Origin: JAFLCA01 sp041907145
Lineage (GTDB): Bacteria; Bdellovibrionota_C; UBA2361; JAFLCA01
Reading direction: 5' to 3'
NCBI GenBank assembly: GCA_041907145.1
Contig: JAYRHW010000200.1
Span: 1-8,724, forward strand
Length of the DNA: 8,724 nucleotides
Below, piece after piece: positions 1-5,584 of this stretch; position 1 is the stretch's first letter; every line of letters starts with the position of its first letter. Both the position numbers and the translations under genes were made by a program. A model generated the notes under the pieces. It had not been told where the DNA came from. It worked only from the letters and a program-made list of their open reading frames with translations, and ran no database searches.

Positions 1-811
1 ATGGCTGGCAGATGAGCACTCTCATCTGCTGAGTTACTCGGTACGAGGCAAAATCAATCCCAGCCCCGAGTGGATCGACGACGACCGACAGACCAGCTTC
101 AGCCGCGATCAAAGCAGCGGGGCAATCCCAAGCCTTGAGAGAAAATTGAACGATCAGTTGCTCGAGTCCACGTGCGACTCTCGTGCAGTCATTGGCAAAT
201 CCGCCAAAGCGATAGAGACTTTCCAGGGACAATCCAGATTTCAGCTTCTGAGCTGCTTCGATTTCACCATGCATACCGGGGAAAAACAGCAGCGCCGAGC
301 GCTGCGCAGGAACATCCTGAACTAAGCGAAGAAGCACACGTTGACTCGGATTGGAGGCGCTCGACCAGCGTTCGAAAGGCACCGCGTAGGCGCCCTGGCC
401 GCGCAGCGCCGAGTAAAGCGTGCGACTGGGGATATCGGCATAGACAGCAGCTTGGACTCGCCCGCCTTCGCAAACTCCAATCAGTGGTCCAAACCCCACT
501 TGGCCGCACGGCAGCTGGGAAAATCGCCGGCAAGCCGTAGTTCCGTCGAGCGGGTCCAAAAGAATGCATTCATCGTGCGAAAGCAGGGCATGAGAAGCTG
601 GATCCTCCTCCGCGACAATCGGCAGCACGCCGGCTAGGCCTTCACGAATGATCTCCTGGGATTCCAAATCAAGCGCCGTCACAATCGTGGAATCCTCCTT
701 GCGGCGTACGACCAGCGAACGCTGATCGCGAATAGCGCCGAGCATGTGCTGGGCCGCAGCAAATGCAGCGCTCTCAGCGCGCTCCAGTATATCGAGGCTC
801 GTGCGGCTCAT
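1..811 (-). CDS. Inositol monophosphatase family protein (3' end outside window)
   Basis: Members of this family are Mg-dependent phosphomonoesterases acting on inositol phosphates, sugar phosphates or 3'-phosphoadenosine nucleotides. The reading frame is open from ATG 811 to the left edge, giving 270 residues, about the usual full length (SuhB is about 267), so only a short tail should be missing. Visible metal-site motifs: VAEED (E68, E69), DPLDGT (D86, D89) and WDCPAA (W228, D229), followed by AAEAG. The start is fixed by an in-frame TGA at 830-832 and the absence of another start codon between; no strong ribosome binding site is seen. The stretch after DPLDGT reads TACRRF where classical IMPases have an Asn-Phe pair, so the substrate may not be inositol phosphate. 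It is divergent from the recombinase gene. The family is clear; the substrate is not. Confidence 0.88.
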   Translation of the reverse strand, partial: MSRTSLDILERAESAAFAAAQHMLGAIRDQRSLVVRRKEDSTIVTALDLESQEIIREGLAGVLPIVAEEDPASHALLSHDECILLDPLDGTTACRRFSQLPCGQVGFGPLIGVCEGGRVQAAVYADIPSRTLYSALRGQGAYAVPFERWSSASNPSQRVLLRLVQDVPAQRSALLFFPGMHGEIEAAQKLKSGLSLESLYRFGGFANDCTRVARGLEQLIVQFSLKAWDCPAALIAAEAGLSVVVDPLGAGIDFASYRVTQQMRVLICQP

Positions 812-911
812 CCCGCCAGAGTATTTGATTCACTACTATTCCGTCAATTTCCGACCGGAGTTGTAGTCCTTATTGACAGACCTCCGGACATCGCCCACGC
901 TAGCAAGAGAC

Positions 912-1931
912 ATGGCGAAGGCAAAGTTCGTACTTGAATCCGTAACCCCTGGCGCTCTCGGCAACGCCTCGCTTCTGCATACGGTGGAAAGTTACATTCA
1001 CTATTATGCCTCTGGAGAAGGTCATACCGCGCGCGCCAAACGGCTCGACCTCAAGCACTTCGTAACCTTCCTAAAGCAGTATCGCGGGTTGTCCAAGCCG
1101 GATAAATTGCGCGTGCGGGATTGGGATTTTTCTGCAGTGCAACGCTTTGTTGATGATCGACTTCAACTTGGCGAGTCTCCTGCAACAGTTGCCCGGCGCT
1201 TGGCGACTATCAAGCATATGGGTCGAACACTGGCAGAAAAAGTAGCAGGGTTCGTCAATCCGGCTCGCGAGGTAAAGTCTCCGCGCATCAATCCGCCGGT
1301 ACCCAAGGCGCTCTCCGTTCCTGAAATTCGTAAAATTCAGAAGCGCGCTAGCCTTCGTCGCACGCAAAGACAGAGTTTCATTCGCTACCGTAATCAGATC
1401 ATTTTCAATTTTTTACTCGATACCGGGCTGCGCGCTGATGAAGTGCGGTTGCTGAAGCGTTCGCAGATCGACGATAAGCTCGAATGGATCAAGAACGTAC
1501 GAACGAAAGGACGACGATACCGCAACGTCTACATAACCAGCAGTTTTCGCCCACAGTTCAGGGAATACATGCAGGCGCGCGAAAAGGAGCTGCTGCGTTT
1601 CTACAGCAAACTTCCCAAGCACGAGGATAGGAATCTTCCGGTCTTCATCAGCACCTATGACGCCGTGCCTGGAAAAATTGAAAGTTTTCTCATGGGTTCT
1701 AAAACTTTGTGGCGAGCTATCCAAGAATTAAGTGCGGAAACCAAATTGCACCCGCACTTACTCAGGCATTCCTATGCTCTCGACCTCCTCGGAGAGTCTA
1801 ACGATATACGCCTCGTATCGCAGGCGCTGGGACATAGTGACGTACGGGTTACCATGCGCTACACACAGCGCGTCGATGAGGAGATAGCCGGAGTGCTCGA
1901 ACGCAGCCGCAAGAAAAAGAGACGCGCCTAA
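912..1931 (+). CDS. Tyrosine recombinase / integrase (Xer-like phage integrase family)
   Basis: This is a site-specific DNA recombinase that cuts and rejoins DNA through a covalent phosphotyrosine. Counting from ATG 912 (339 aa), residues about 20-125 form an N-terminal SAM-like core-binding domain and 130-330 the catalytic domain. The complete active site is visible: R174 in TGLRADEV, K199 in the beta-hairpin TKGRRYR, H282 and R285 in HPHLLRHSYA, H308 in LGHSD, and the nucleophile Y317 in MRYTQ. The C-terminus is a basic tail (RSRKKKRRA). A longer version from TTG 873 is possible, but 873-878 is TTGACA, which looks more like a -35 box, and AAGAGA lies just before ATG 912. The stop overlaps that of the arginase gene by 4 bp. 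It could be a chromosomal Xer-like enzyme or an orphan integrase; no excisionase, phage gene or flanking att repeat is seen beside it. Confidence 0.93.
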   Translation: MAKAKFVLESVTPGALGNASLLHTVESYIHYYASGEGHTARAKRLDLKHFVTFLKQYRGLSKPDKLRVRDWDFSAVQRFVDDRLQLGESPATVARRLATIKHMGRTLAEKVAGFVNPAREVKSPRINPPVPKALSVPEIRKIQKRASLRRTQRQSFIRYRNQIIFNFLLDTGLRADEVRLLKRSQIDDKLEWIKNVRTKGRRYRNVYITSSFRPQFREYMQAREKELLRFYSKLPKHEDRNLPVFISTYDAVPGKIESFLMGSKTLWRAIQELSAETKLHPHLLRHSYALDLLGESNDIRLVSQALGHSDVRVTMRYTQRVDEEIAGVLERSRKKKRRA

Positions 1932-2893
1932 AGTATCGTTTTCCCGATCGCGGATTCTAGGAGAGCGATTGCCAGCTCGCAAGTAGTGCGGTTGTGATCC
2001 AAGTAGGGGTTAAGTTCGACGAGTTCAATCGATAACAGCTTCTTTGCGGCAGCAGCCATTTCCATGATGAGCTGCGCTTCACGGTACGTAAGCCCTCCGC
2101 GCACCGGGGTACAAACACCCGGGGCAATCTGCGGATCGCAGACATCGAGATCAAACGACACTATGTAGCCGTCAGAGTGCTTGGTCACGTGATTCAGGGC
2201 CTGGGTCGCAACCGCTCCGAATCCGTGTAAATCAATATCATGCATGGTAAATGTTTTGACTCCGAGCTCTTGCAGCGCAAGCTTTTCAGGAGGATCGACA
2301 TCCCGTAGTCCCACATAACAAATCGACCCCGGAAGCAACTTGGGAGAAAATCCGCAGAGCTCTGTCAGCCCTGGATGCCCCCTGCCTAGGGCCGCGGCCA
2401 CACTCATCCCATGCAGATTGCCACTAGGTGTCGTCTCGTCCGTGTTCAAATCCGGATGCGTATCTACCCACAGTAGTCCGAGCTTGGCGCGCTTCCCCTT
2501 TTTCTCTCGCAGCGCCTCGGCTGCTGCCGCGATAGTAGTAATTGAAATTGAGTGATCGCCGCCTATGACAAGCGGCGTATTGCCTTTGGCATATGCGCCG
2601 CGGAGTCGAGGTAAGAGCATTTTTGAAAACTGCAGATACTCATCAAGATAGCGCAATTTAGGATTGGTTGCCGGGGCGGCGGCAACAGGCCCCATGACAT
2701 CCCCGCCGTCAATCACCCGGCTGTGAACCCGAAGCAGCCTCTCGATGAGCCCAGATTGCCGCAGTACCCCCGGGGCCATGCTGGTTTCTGCTCGCGTTGC
2801 TCCCAAACCGAAGCCGGCACCAATAATTTCAAATCTACGCTCGTTTCTCTTCACAATCTGAAAGTACCAATACCAAGTTAGAATTCCACTCAT
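1928..2893 (-). CDS. rocF: Arginase / ureohydrolase family (arginine to ornithine and urea)
   Basis: Arginase hydrolyses L-arginine to ornithine and urea with a binuclear manganese centre in the cytoplasm. All six expected metal ligands are visible, numbered from ATG 2893 (321 aa): H114 in GGDHS, D144/H146/D148 in DTHPDLN, and D248/D250 in SFDLDVCDP. SGNLHG, APGVCTPVRGGL and the C-terminal VELNPYLD (E293) also match arginases, and the total length is typical. DTHPDLN replaces the usual DAHADxN, which changes no metal ligand. The first 13 residues (MSGILTWYWYFQI) are odd. A GTG at 2852-2854 would give VKRNERRFEIIGAGFGLG, much closer to normal arginase starts, so the true start is uncertain. 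It lies 81 bp downstream of the PfkB kinase on the same strand, with an inverted repeat between. Agmatinase or formiminoglutamase are alternatives, but the SGNLHG region favours arginase. Confidence 0.9.
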   Translation of the reverse strand: MSGILTWYWYFQIVKRNERRFEIIGAGFGLGATRAETSMAPGVLRQSGLIERLLRVHSRVIDGGDVMGPVAAAPATNPKLRYLDEYLQFSKMLLPRLRGAYAKGNTPLVIGGDHSISITTIAAAAEALREKKGKRAKLGLLWVDTHPDLNTDETTPSGNLHGMSVAAALGRGHPGLTELCGFSPKLLPGSICYVGLRDVDPPEKLALQELGVKTFTMHDIDLHGFGAVATQALNHVTKHSDGYIVSFDLDVCDPQIAPGVCTPVRGGLTYREAQLIMEMAAAAKKLLSIELVELNPYLDHNRTTCELAIALLESAIGKTIL

Positions 2894-2914
2894 GCCCGGG
2901 CCTGGCCAGAGGCG

Positions 2915-2944
2915 CTGATATTCGCCTGTTTATACCAATATCAG
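2915..2944 (-). promoter_or_regulatory. Inverted repeat around a possible arginase -10 box
   Basis: CTGATATT (2915-2922) and AATATCAG (2937-2944) are a perfect 8-bp inverted repeat with a 14-nt centre. On the minus strand the centre contains TATAAA (2934-2929), a good -10 hexamer, though the matching -35 (around TTTTCG) is poor. The layout suits an operator over a promoter just upstream of the arginase gene, for example for an arginine-responsive regulator. It could equally be a simple stem-loop in a kinase-arginase transcript. This is inference from symmetry and position only. Confidence 0.35.
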
Positions 2945-2974
2945 CAATTCTCGAAAATGTTCTAACTTGATTCC

Positions 2975-3979
2975 CTAATGCGGGCTACCGCCCTTCAAGG
3001 CTAGATCCCAATACTGCCGCGCATCGCCCTCCAGGCGAGCACCGGGTTGCTGCACGACCTTGGCCGCCAGATAGTGCGAGCCAAGCAAGGCCTGCTGCAG
3101 GCTACAGCCAGGCTGCGTAAGGCCAAAAAGCACCCCGGCTGCAAACGCGTCACCCGCTCCGTTCGTGTCGATAGCTCTGGTTGCAAATGCCGGTACGGAG
3201 ACGTTGTTGCCGTTCCAAGTCGCATATGCACCCGCGCTCCCAGCCGTAAGAACGTAGTTCGCGCACAGTCGGCCAAGAGATTCACAGGCCTGCGCATCCG
3301 AATCTACATGGCAAAGCTCAGCAGCTTCCTCCCGATTAGCAAACACCAGCATGCATTTGGAAATGAGTTCCATCAATGCCGGTCGATACTCGCGAATAAT
3401 AGATCTACCGCCTAGCCCAAGAGCCATGCGCATACCCTGCTTCGCTGCTACCGACGCGAGACTGAGACAGGTCGCCCGAGTAATTTGGCTATACTTTAGA
3501 AGCTGTCCCTCAAGGAGCAGCCACGCCTCTGATGTAACGAGATCGAGGGGGATATCAGCAGGCTCTATGGATCCGTTCAGCCCAGGGTCGACGCTGAAAG
3601 TGCGCTCACCATCGGGAGTTATAAATACCAGTACGGTCCCCGTCGAGCCGTTCTGCACAGGGGACGAATGCATCTGCAGTCCGATCTGCTCGAACTGCTC
3701 GCAGAAGAACCGTCCCGGTTCATCGGCTCCGACCTTCCCAGCGAAGTGACATTTCGCACCAAGCTTTTGCAAGGCATAGAGGGTATTGGCTGTCGAGCCT
3801 CCCGCAGAATACTGCTCCGGAGACGAAACAAAGCGTTTGATGAACTCTCGCTGCTGCCGTGAAGGCACCATCGTGATTCCTCCGCCTTCGAGCGGAAGCG
3901 CTGCTAGCTCCTCCGGCCTAATAGGAACCGTGATGTCGACAAACGCACCTCCAAGCCCGACAAAAAGAGTATTGTTCAT
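2975..3979 (-). CDS. PfkB-family carbohydrate/nucleoside kinase (adenosine kinase-like)
   Basis: PfkB (ribokinase-family) enzymes transfer phosphate from ATP to a sugar or nucleoside hydroxyl. From ATG 3979 the protein is 334 aa, normal for the family. It opens with the first beta strand (LFVGLGGAFVDI) and carries the substrate-side signature around G60-G61 (AGGSTANTLYALQKLGA). The C-terminal ATP/anion-hole signature DTNGAGDAFAAG is at 271-282, with D277 as the catalytic base. VFANREEAAEL and VLTAGSAGA are also typical. The long N-terminal lid and the overall pattern resemble the adenosine kinase-like branch, but the substrate cannot be read. The frame stays open upstream to 4099, but that extension would run over the TS-like gene's promoter and start. 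The intergenic space to the TS-like gene is 63 bp, divergent. The arginase gene follows 81 bp downstream on the same strand. Confidence 0.9.
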   Translation of the reverse strand: MNNTLFVGLGGAFVDITVPIRPEELAALPLEGGGITMVPSRQQREFIKRFVSSPEQYSAGGSTANTLYALQKLGAKCHFAGKVGADEPGRFFCEQFEQIGLQMHSSPVQNGSTGTVLVFITPDGERTFSVDPGLNGSIEPADIPLDLVTSEAWLLLEGQLLKYSQITRATCLSLASVAAKQGMRMALGLGGRSIIREYRPALMELISKCMLVFANREEAAELCHVDSDAQACESLGRLCANYVLTAGSAGAYATWNGNNVSVPAFATRAIDTNGAGDAFAAGVLFGLTQPGCSLQQALLGSHYLAAKVVQQPGARLEGDARQYWDLALKGGSPH

Positions 3980-3994
3980 ATGATAGAAGGCGCT

Positions 3995-4024
3995 TTTACA
4001 AGCCGGTCCAACGAGAGGTATACT
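3995..4024 (+). promoter_or_regulatory. Sigma70-type promoter of the TS-like gene
   Basis: TTTACA (3995-4000) and TATACT (4019-4024) are separated by 18 bp; each matches the consensus at five of six positions. Transcription would begin near 4031, leaving a leader of about 12 nt before ATG 4043. This promoter rules against the upstream in-frame ATG at 3980, which lies before the -35 box. Confidence 0.6.
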
Positions 4025-4030
4025 CCGAAC

Positions 4031-4037
4031 AAAGGGA
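4031..4037 (+). promoter_or_regulatory. Ribosome binding site deciding the TS-like start
   Basis: AAAGGGA lies five bases before ATG 4043. Together with the promoter at 3995-4024 it supports 4043 as the true start rather than 3980. Confidence 0.55.
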
Positions 4038-4043
4038 ATTATA
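4038..4043 (-). promoter_or_regulatory. Possible -10 box for the PfkB kinase gene
   Basis: Read on the minus strand this is a perfect TATAAT, 58 bp before the kinase ATG at 3979. No convincing -35 is seen at 16-18 bp. If real, the kinase promoter overlaps the ribosome binding site and start codon of the divergent TS-like gene, so the two genes could share control. Confidence 0.25.
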
Positions 4044-4663
4044 TGCAAGTAGTGCGTGAAAGGAACGCAAATTCTGCCTGGTGGGAGACTCTCATACACC
4101 TCGCACGTAAGGGCTCGGATACGGATAATTCAAAATACTTCCGCGATGAAGTGATCGTGATCGAACTCAGCGCGCCGAGCATTGAAAGAATCGATCCGCG
4201 CTTTCCGATGCAGCAAGCAGATATCGACGTCATTAACCAGTACATGGTAACCGGACAACACGAGGAAAAGGTGTGTCATGAGTGGACGAAACTCTATCAC
4301 CACCGTGCCTTCGATGAGCCCAACTCTCAGGTTCGCTTCATGCTCAAAAAGCTCCGGGAGGCTGGACCCGCCACTAAGGCGCAAATCTCAATGTGGGATA
4401 AGTCCAAAGATCAGGAGGCCAGTATTGCGCCCTGTACGCAAGCAATTTGGGCGCGCATTCGGGACGGCGCATTGGAACTGCATGTCCATGCGCGGACGAG
4501 CGACGCATACGGAAAACTCCTCATGAATCTGCAAGAATTCATCGCACTGCAGCAGTACATCGCCCGGGAGTTGAACTTGCCCATGGGCCGGTATTACCAC
4601 TTCATTGATTCCTGCCATATCCACAGCACGGACAAGGAGAAGGTGCTTGATCTTACAAAGTAG
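4043..4663 (+). CDS. Short thymidylate synthase-like protein
   Basis: Thymidylate synthases methylate dUMP with methylene-tetrahydrofolate; relatives hydroxymethylate dCMP or CMP. This 206-aa protein aligns without gaps to E. coli ThyA around the active site: C131 (Cys146, in IAPC), R151 (Arg166), D154 (Asp169), N162 (Asn177) and H192 (His207) all keep exact spacing. Differences: T111-K112 replace the Arg126-Arg127 pair that binds phosphate from the other subunit, H194 replaces Tyr209, and the protein ends about 14 residues after H192. The last ~40 residues of ThyA, which close over folate, are therefore missing. The N-terminal DRTGTGT loop is also not recognisable. Asn162 suggests a uracil-like base rather than cytosine. 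It is divergent from a PfkB kinase and meets a HAD phosphatase gene end to end with a 3-bp gap. The fold call is confident. The activity could be an unusual pyrimidine-modifying enzyme or a non-methylating relative. Confidence 0.8.
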   Translation: MQVVRERNANSAWWETLIHLARKGSDTDNSKYFRDEVIVIELSAPSIERIDPRFPMQQADIDVINQYMVTGQHEEKVCHEWTKLYHHRAFDEPNSQVRFMLKKLREAGPATKAQISMWDKSKDQEASIAPCTQAIWARIRDGALELHVHARTSDAYGKLLMNLQEFIALQQYIARELNLPMGRYYHFIDSCHIHSTDKEKVLDLTK

Positions 4664-4666
4664 CGG

Positions 4667-5368
4667 CTAGGCCGAAAGATCGATATCACGTCCGTGACTC
4701 AGCTCCACCTCTCGAACAGCCTCGACGACTCGCTGCCAGCTATTGCAGGGTACGATATGTACGGAATCCGAGCGCGGAGAACGTTCATGCCCCAAGAGAT
4801 AGAGCGTGCCTCTATAATCGGCGGGCAGGGCCAGGGCCACGTCGGTGCGATCTTCCACGAAAGCTCTGACCTTCGGAAAGCAAGAGACCAACGTATCAAT
4901 TTTCCATGCCACAGCAAGGTGCGACGGAATATGATCGGGCTTCGCCAAGATAGGCCCCGCGGGGAATTCATGCGCGCGCAGCCACTCTCGCGTCGCGTCG
5001 ATAACTGACTCAGGACGCATGGTTATATAACCCTCAAAATCCATCAGGCCTACCAGCTCTCGCGCCCCTTCGCTCGCGCCGGAAATAACGGGGATATCGA
5101 GGTGGTATTCCGGAGAATGCATTTTCTCCTGCATCCATGCTCGCACTTCATCCGTTTGCCAAAGGGGCACGTTCTGAGCCAGTCGATACTTTCCAACAAT
5201 TTGGGCATTACTCATGCCGGGCTCGGGGTCTCCAAAGTGCTGCCGAAGCTCCCTTACCCAGTGCTCAACGGTGTTGCTGCAGGTCTCATCGATGTCGAGG
5301 CAGATCCCCCCAGTCGACGAGCCGCCCGAGCGTGTGACAGTGCCTGATGTAGGATTGGCTGTTGGCAT
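4667..5368 (-). CDS. HAD-superfamily phosphatase, 5'-nucleotidase-like
   Basis: HAD phosphatases remove phosphate through an aspartyl intermediate. In this 233-aa protein motif I is LDIDET (nucleophile D25, acid/base D27). Motif II is probably the Thr in GYITMRPE, motif III a Lys in the AKPDH to WKIDTL stretch, and motif IV the acidic pair in FVEDRTD. ITMRPESVIDATREWL resembles the region after motif II in the deoxyribonucleotidase (NT5C) branch, so a nucleotide monophosphate substrate is likely but not proven. Residues 1-20 are Ser/Thr/Gly-rich and probably disordered. No ribosome binding site precedes ATG 5368, so the start is uncertain; motif I begins by residue 22, so few residues could be lost. 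It is convergent with the TS-like gene (3-bp gap) and divergent from the tandem cyclohydrolase gene (216 bp). Confidence 0.78.
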   Translation of the reverse strand: MPTANPTSGTVTRSGGSSTGGICLDIDETCSNTVEHWVRELRQHFGDPEPGMSNAQIVGKYRLAQNVPLWQTDEVRAWMQEKMHSPEYHLDIPVISGASEGARELVGLMDFEGYITMRPESVIDATREWLRAHEFPAGPILAKPDHIPSHLAVAWKIDTLVSCFPKVRAFVEDRTDVALALPADYRGTLYLLGHERSPRSDSVHIVPCNSWQRVVEAVREVELSHGRDIDLSA

Positions 5369-5377
5369 CTATTGTAG

Positions 5378-5394
5378 ATAGTTCGAACAACTAT
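5378..5394. promoter_or_regulatory. Inverted repeat beside the HAD gene start (possible operator)
   Basis: ATAGTT (5378-5383) and AACTAT (5389-5394) form a 6-bp inverted repeat around CGAAC, in the divergent space between the HAD and cyclohydrolase genes, 9 bp upstream of the HAD ATG. A repressor site is possible; short symmetry like this also occurs by chance. Confidence 0.25.
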
Positions 5395-5499
5395 GGATTT
5401 GTGAAGGATTTAGATCATCGCACTAGAGGCATTGTAAGCTAAAGTCCGGGCTAATCAAACCCAGGTGCCCCCGAGAATCGCCGTGCGACAAACGCGGAA

Positions 5500-5514
5500 G
5501 GTGCCGAAAGGACC
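5500..5514 (+). other. Small GAAA-tetraloop hairpin upstream of the cyclohydrolase gene
   Basis: GGT-G-CC, a GAAA loop and GG-ACC make a five-pair stem with one bulged G. It lies before the predicted promoter at 5546-5574, so it would be transcribed only from an earlier start. The rest of 5369-5584 shows no gene and no recognised riboswitch. Confidence 0.2.
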
Positions 5515-5545
5515 ACAAAAATACTCTTTAGTAAGGCGGATAAAA

Positions 5546-5574
5546 TTGACTAGGATCGGGCTTAGGAATAACCT
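5546..5574 (+). promoter_or_regulatory. Weak sigma70-type promoter of the tandem cyclohydrolase gene
   Basis: TTGACT (5546-5551, five of six) is followed after 17 bp by TAACCT (5569-5574, three of six). Transcription would begin near 5581, leaving only a few bases before TTG 5585 and about 28 before ATG 5609. The weak -10 suggests low or activated expression. Confidence 0.35.
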
Positions 5575-5584
5575 TTAAGGCACG

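Noticed and set aside
172..637. Plus-strand frames of about 100-120 codons near the left edge
   Set aside because: The minus strand encodes an IMPase family protein with intact motifs over the whole stretch.
5369..5584. FMN or other riboswitch upstream of the cyclohydrolase gene
   Set aside because: Expected because cyclohydrolase II often lies under an FMN riboswitch, but none of the conserved FMN-element blocks are present, and the predicted promoter lies too close to the start to leave room.
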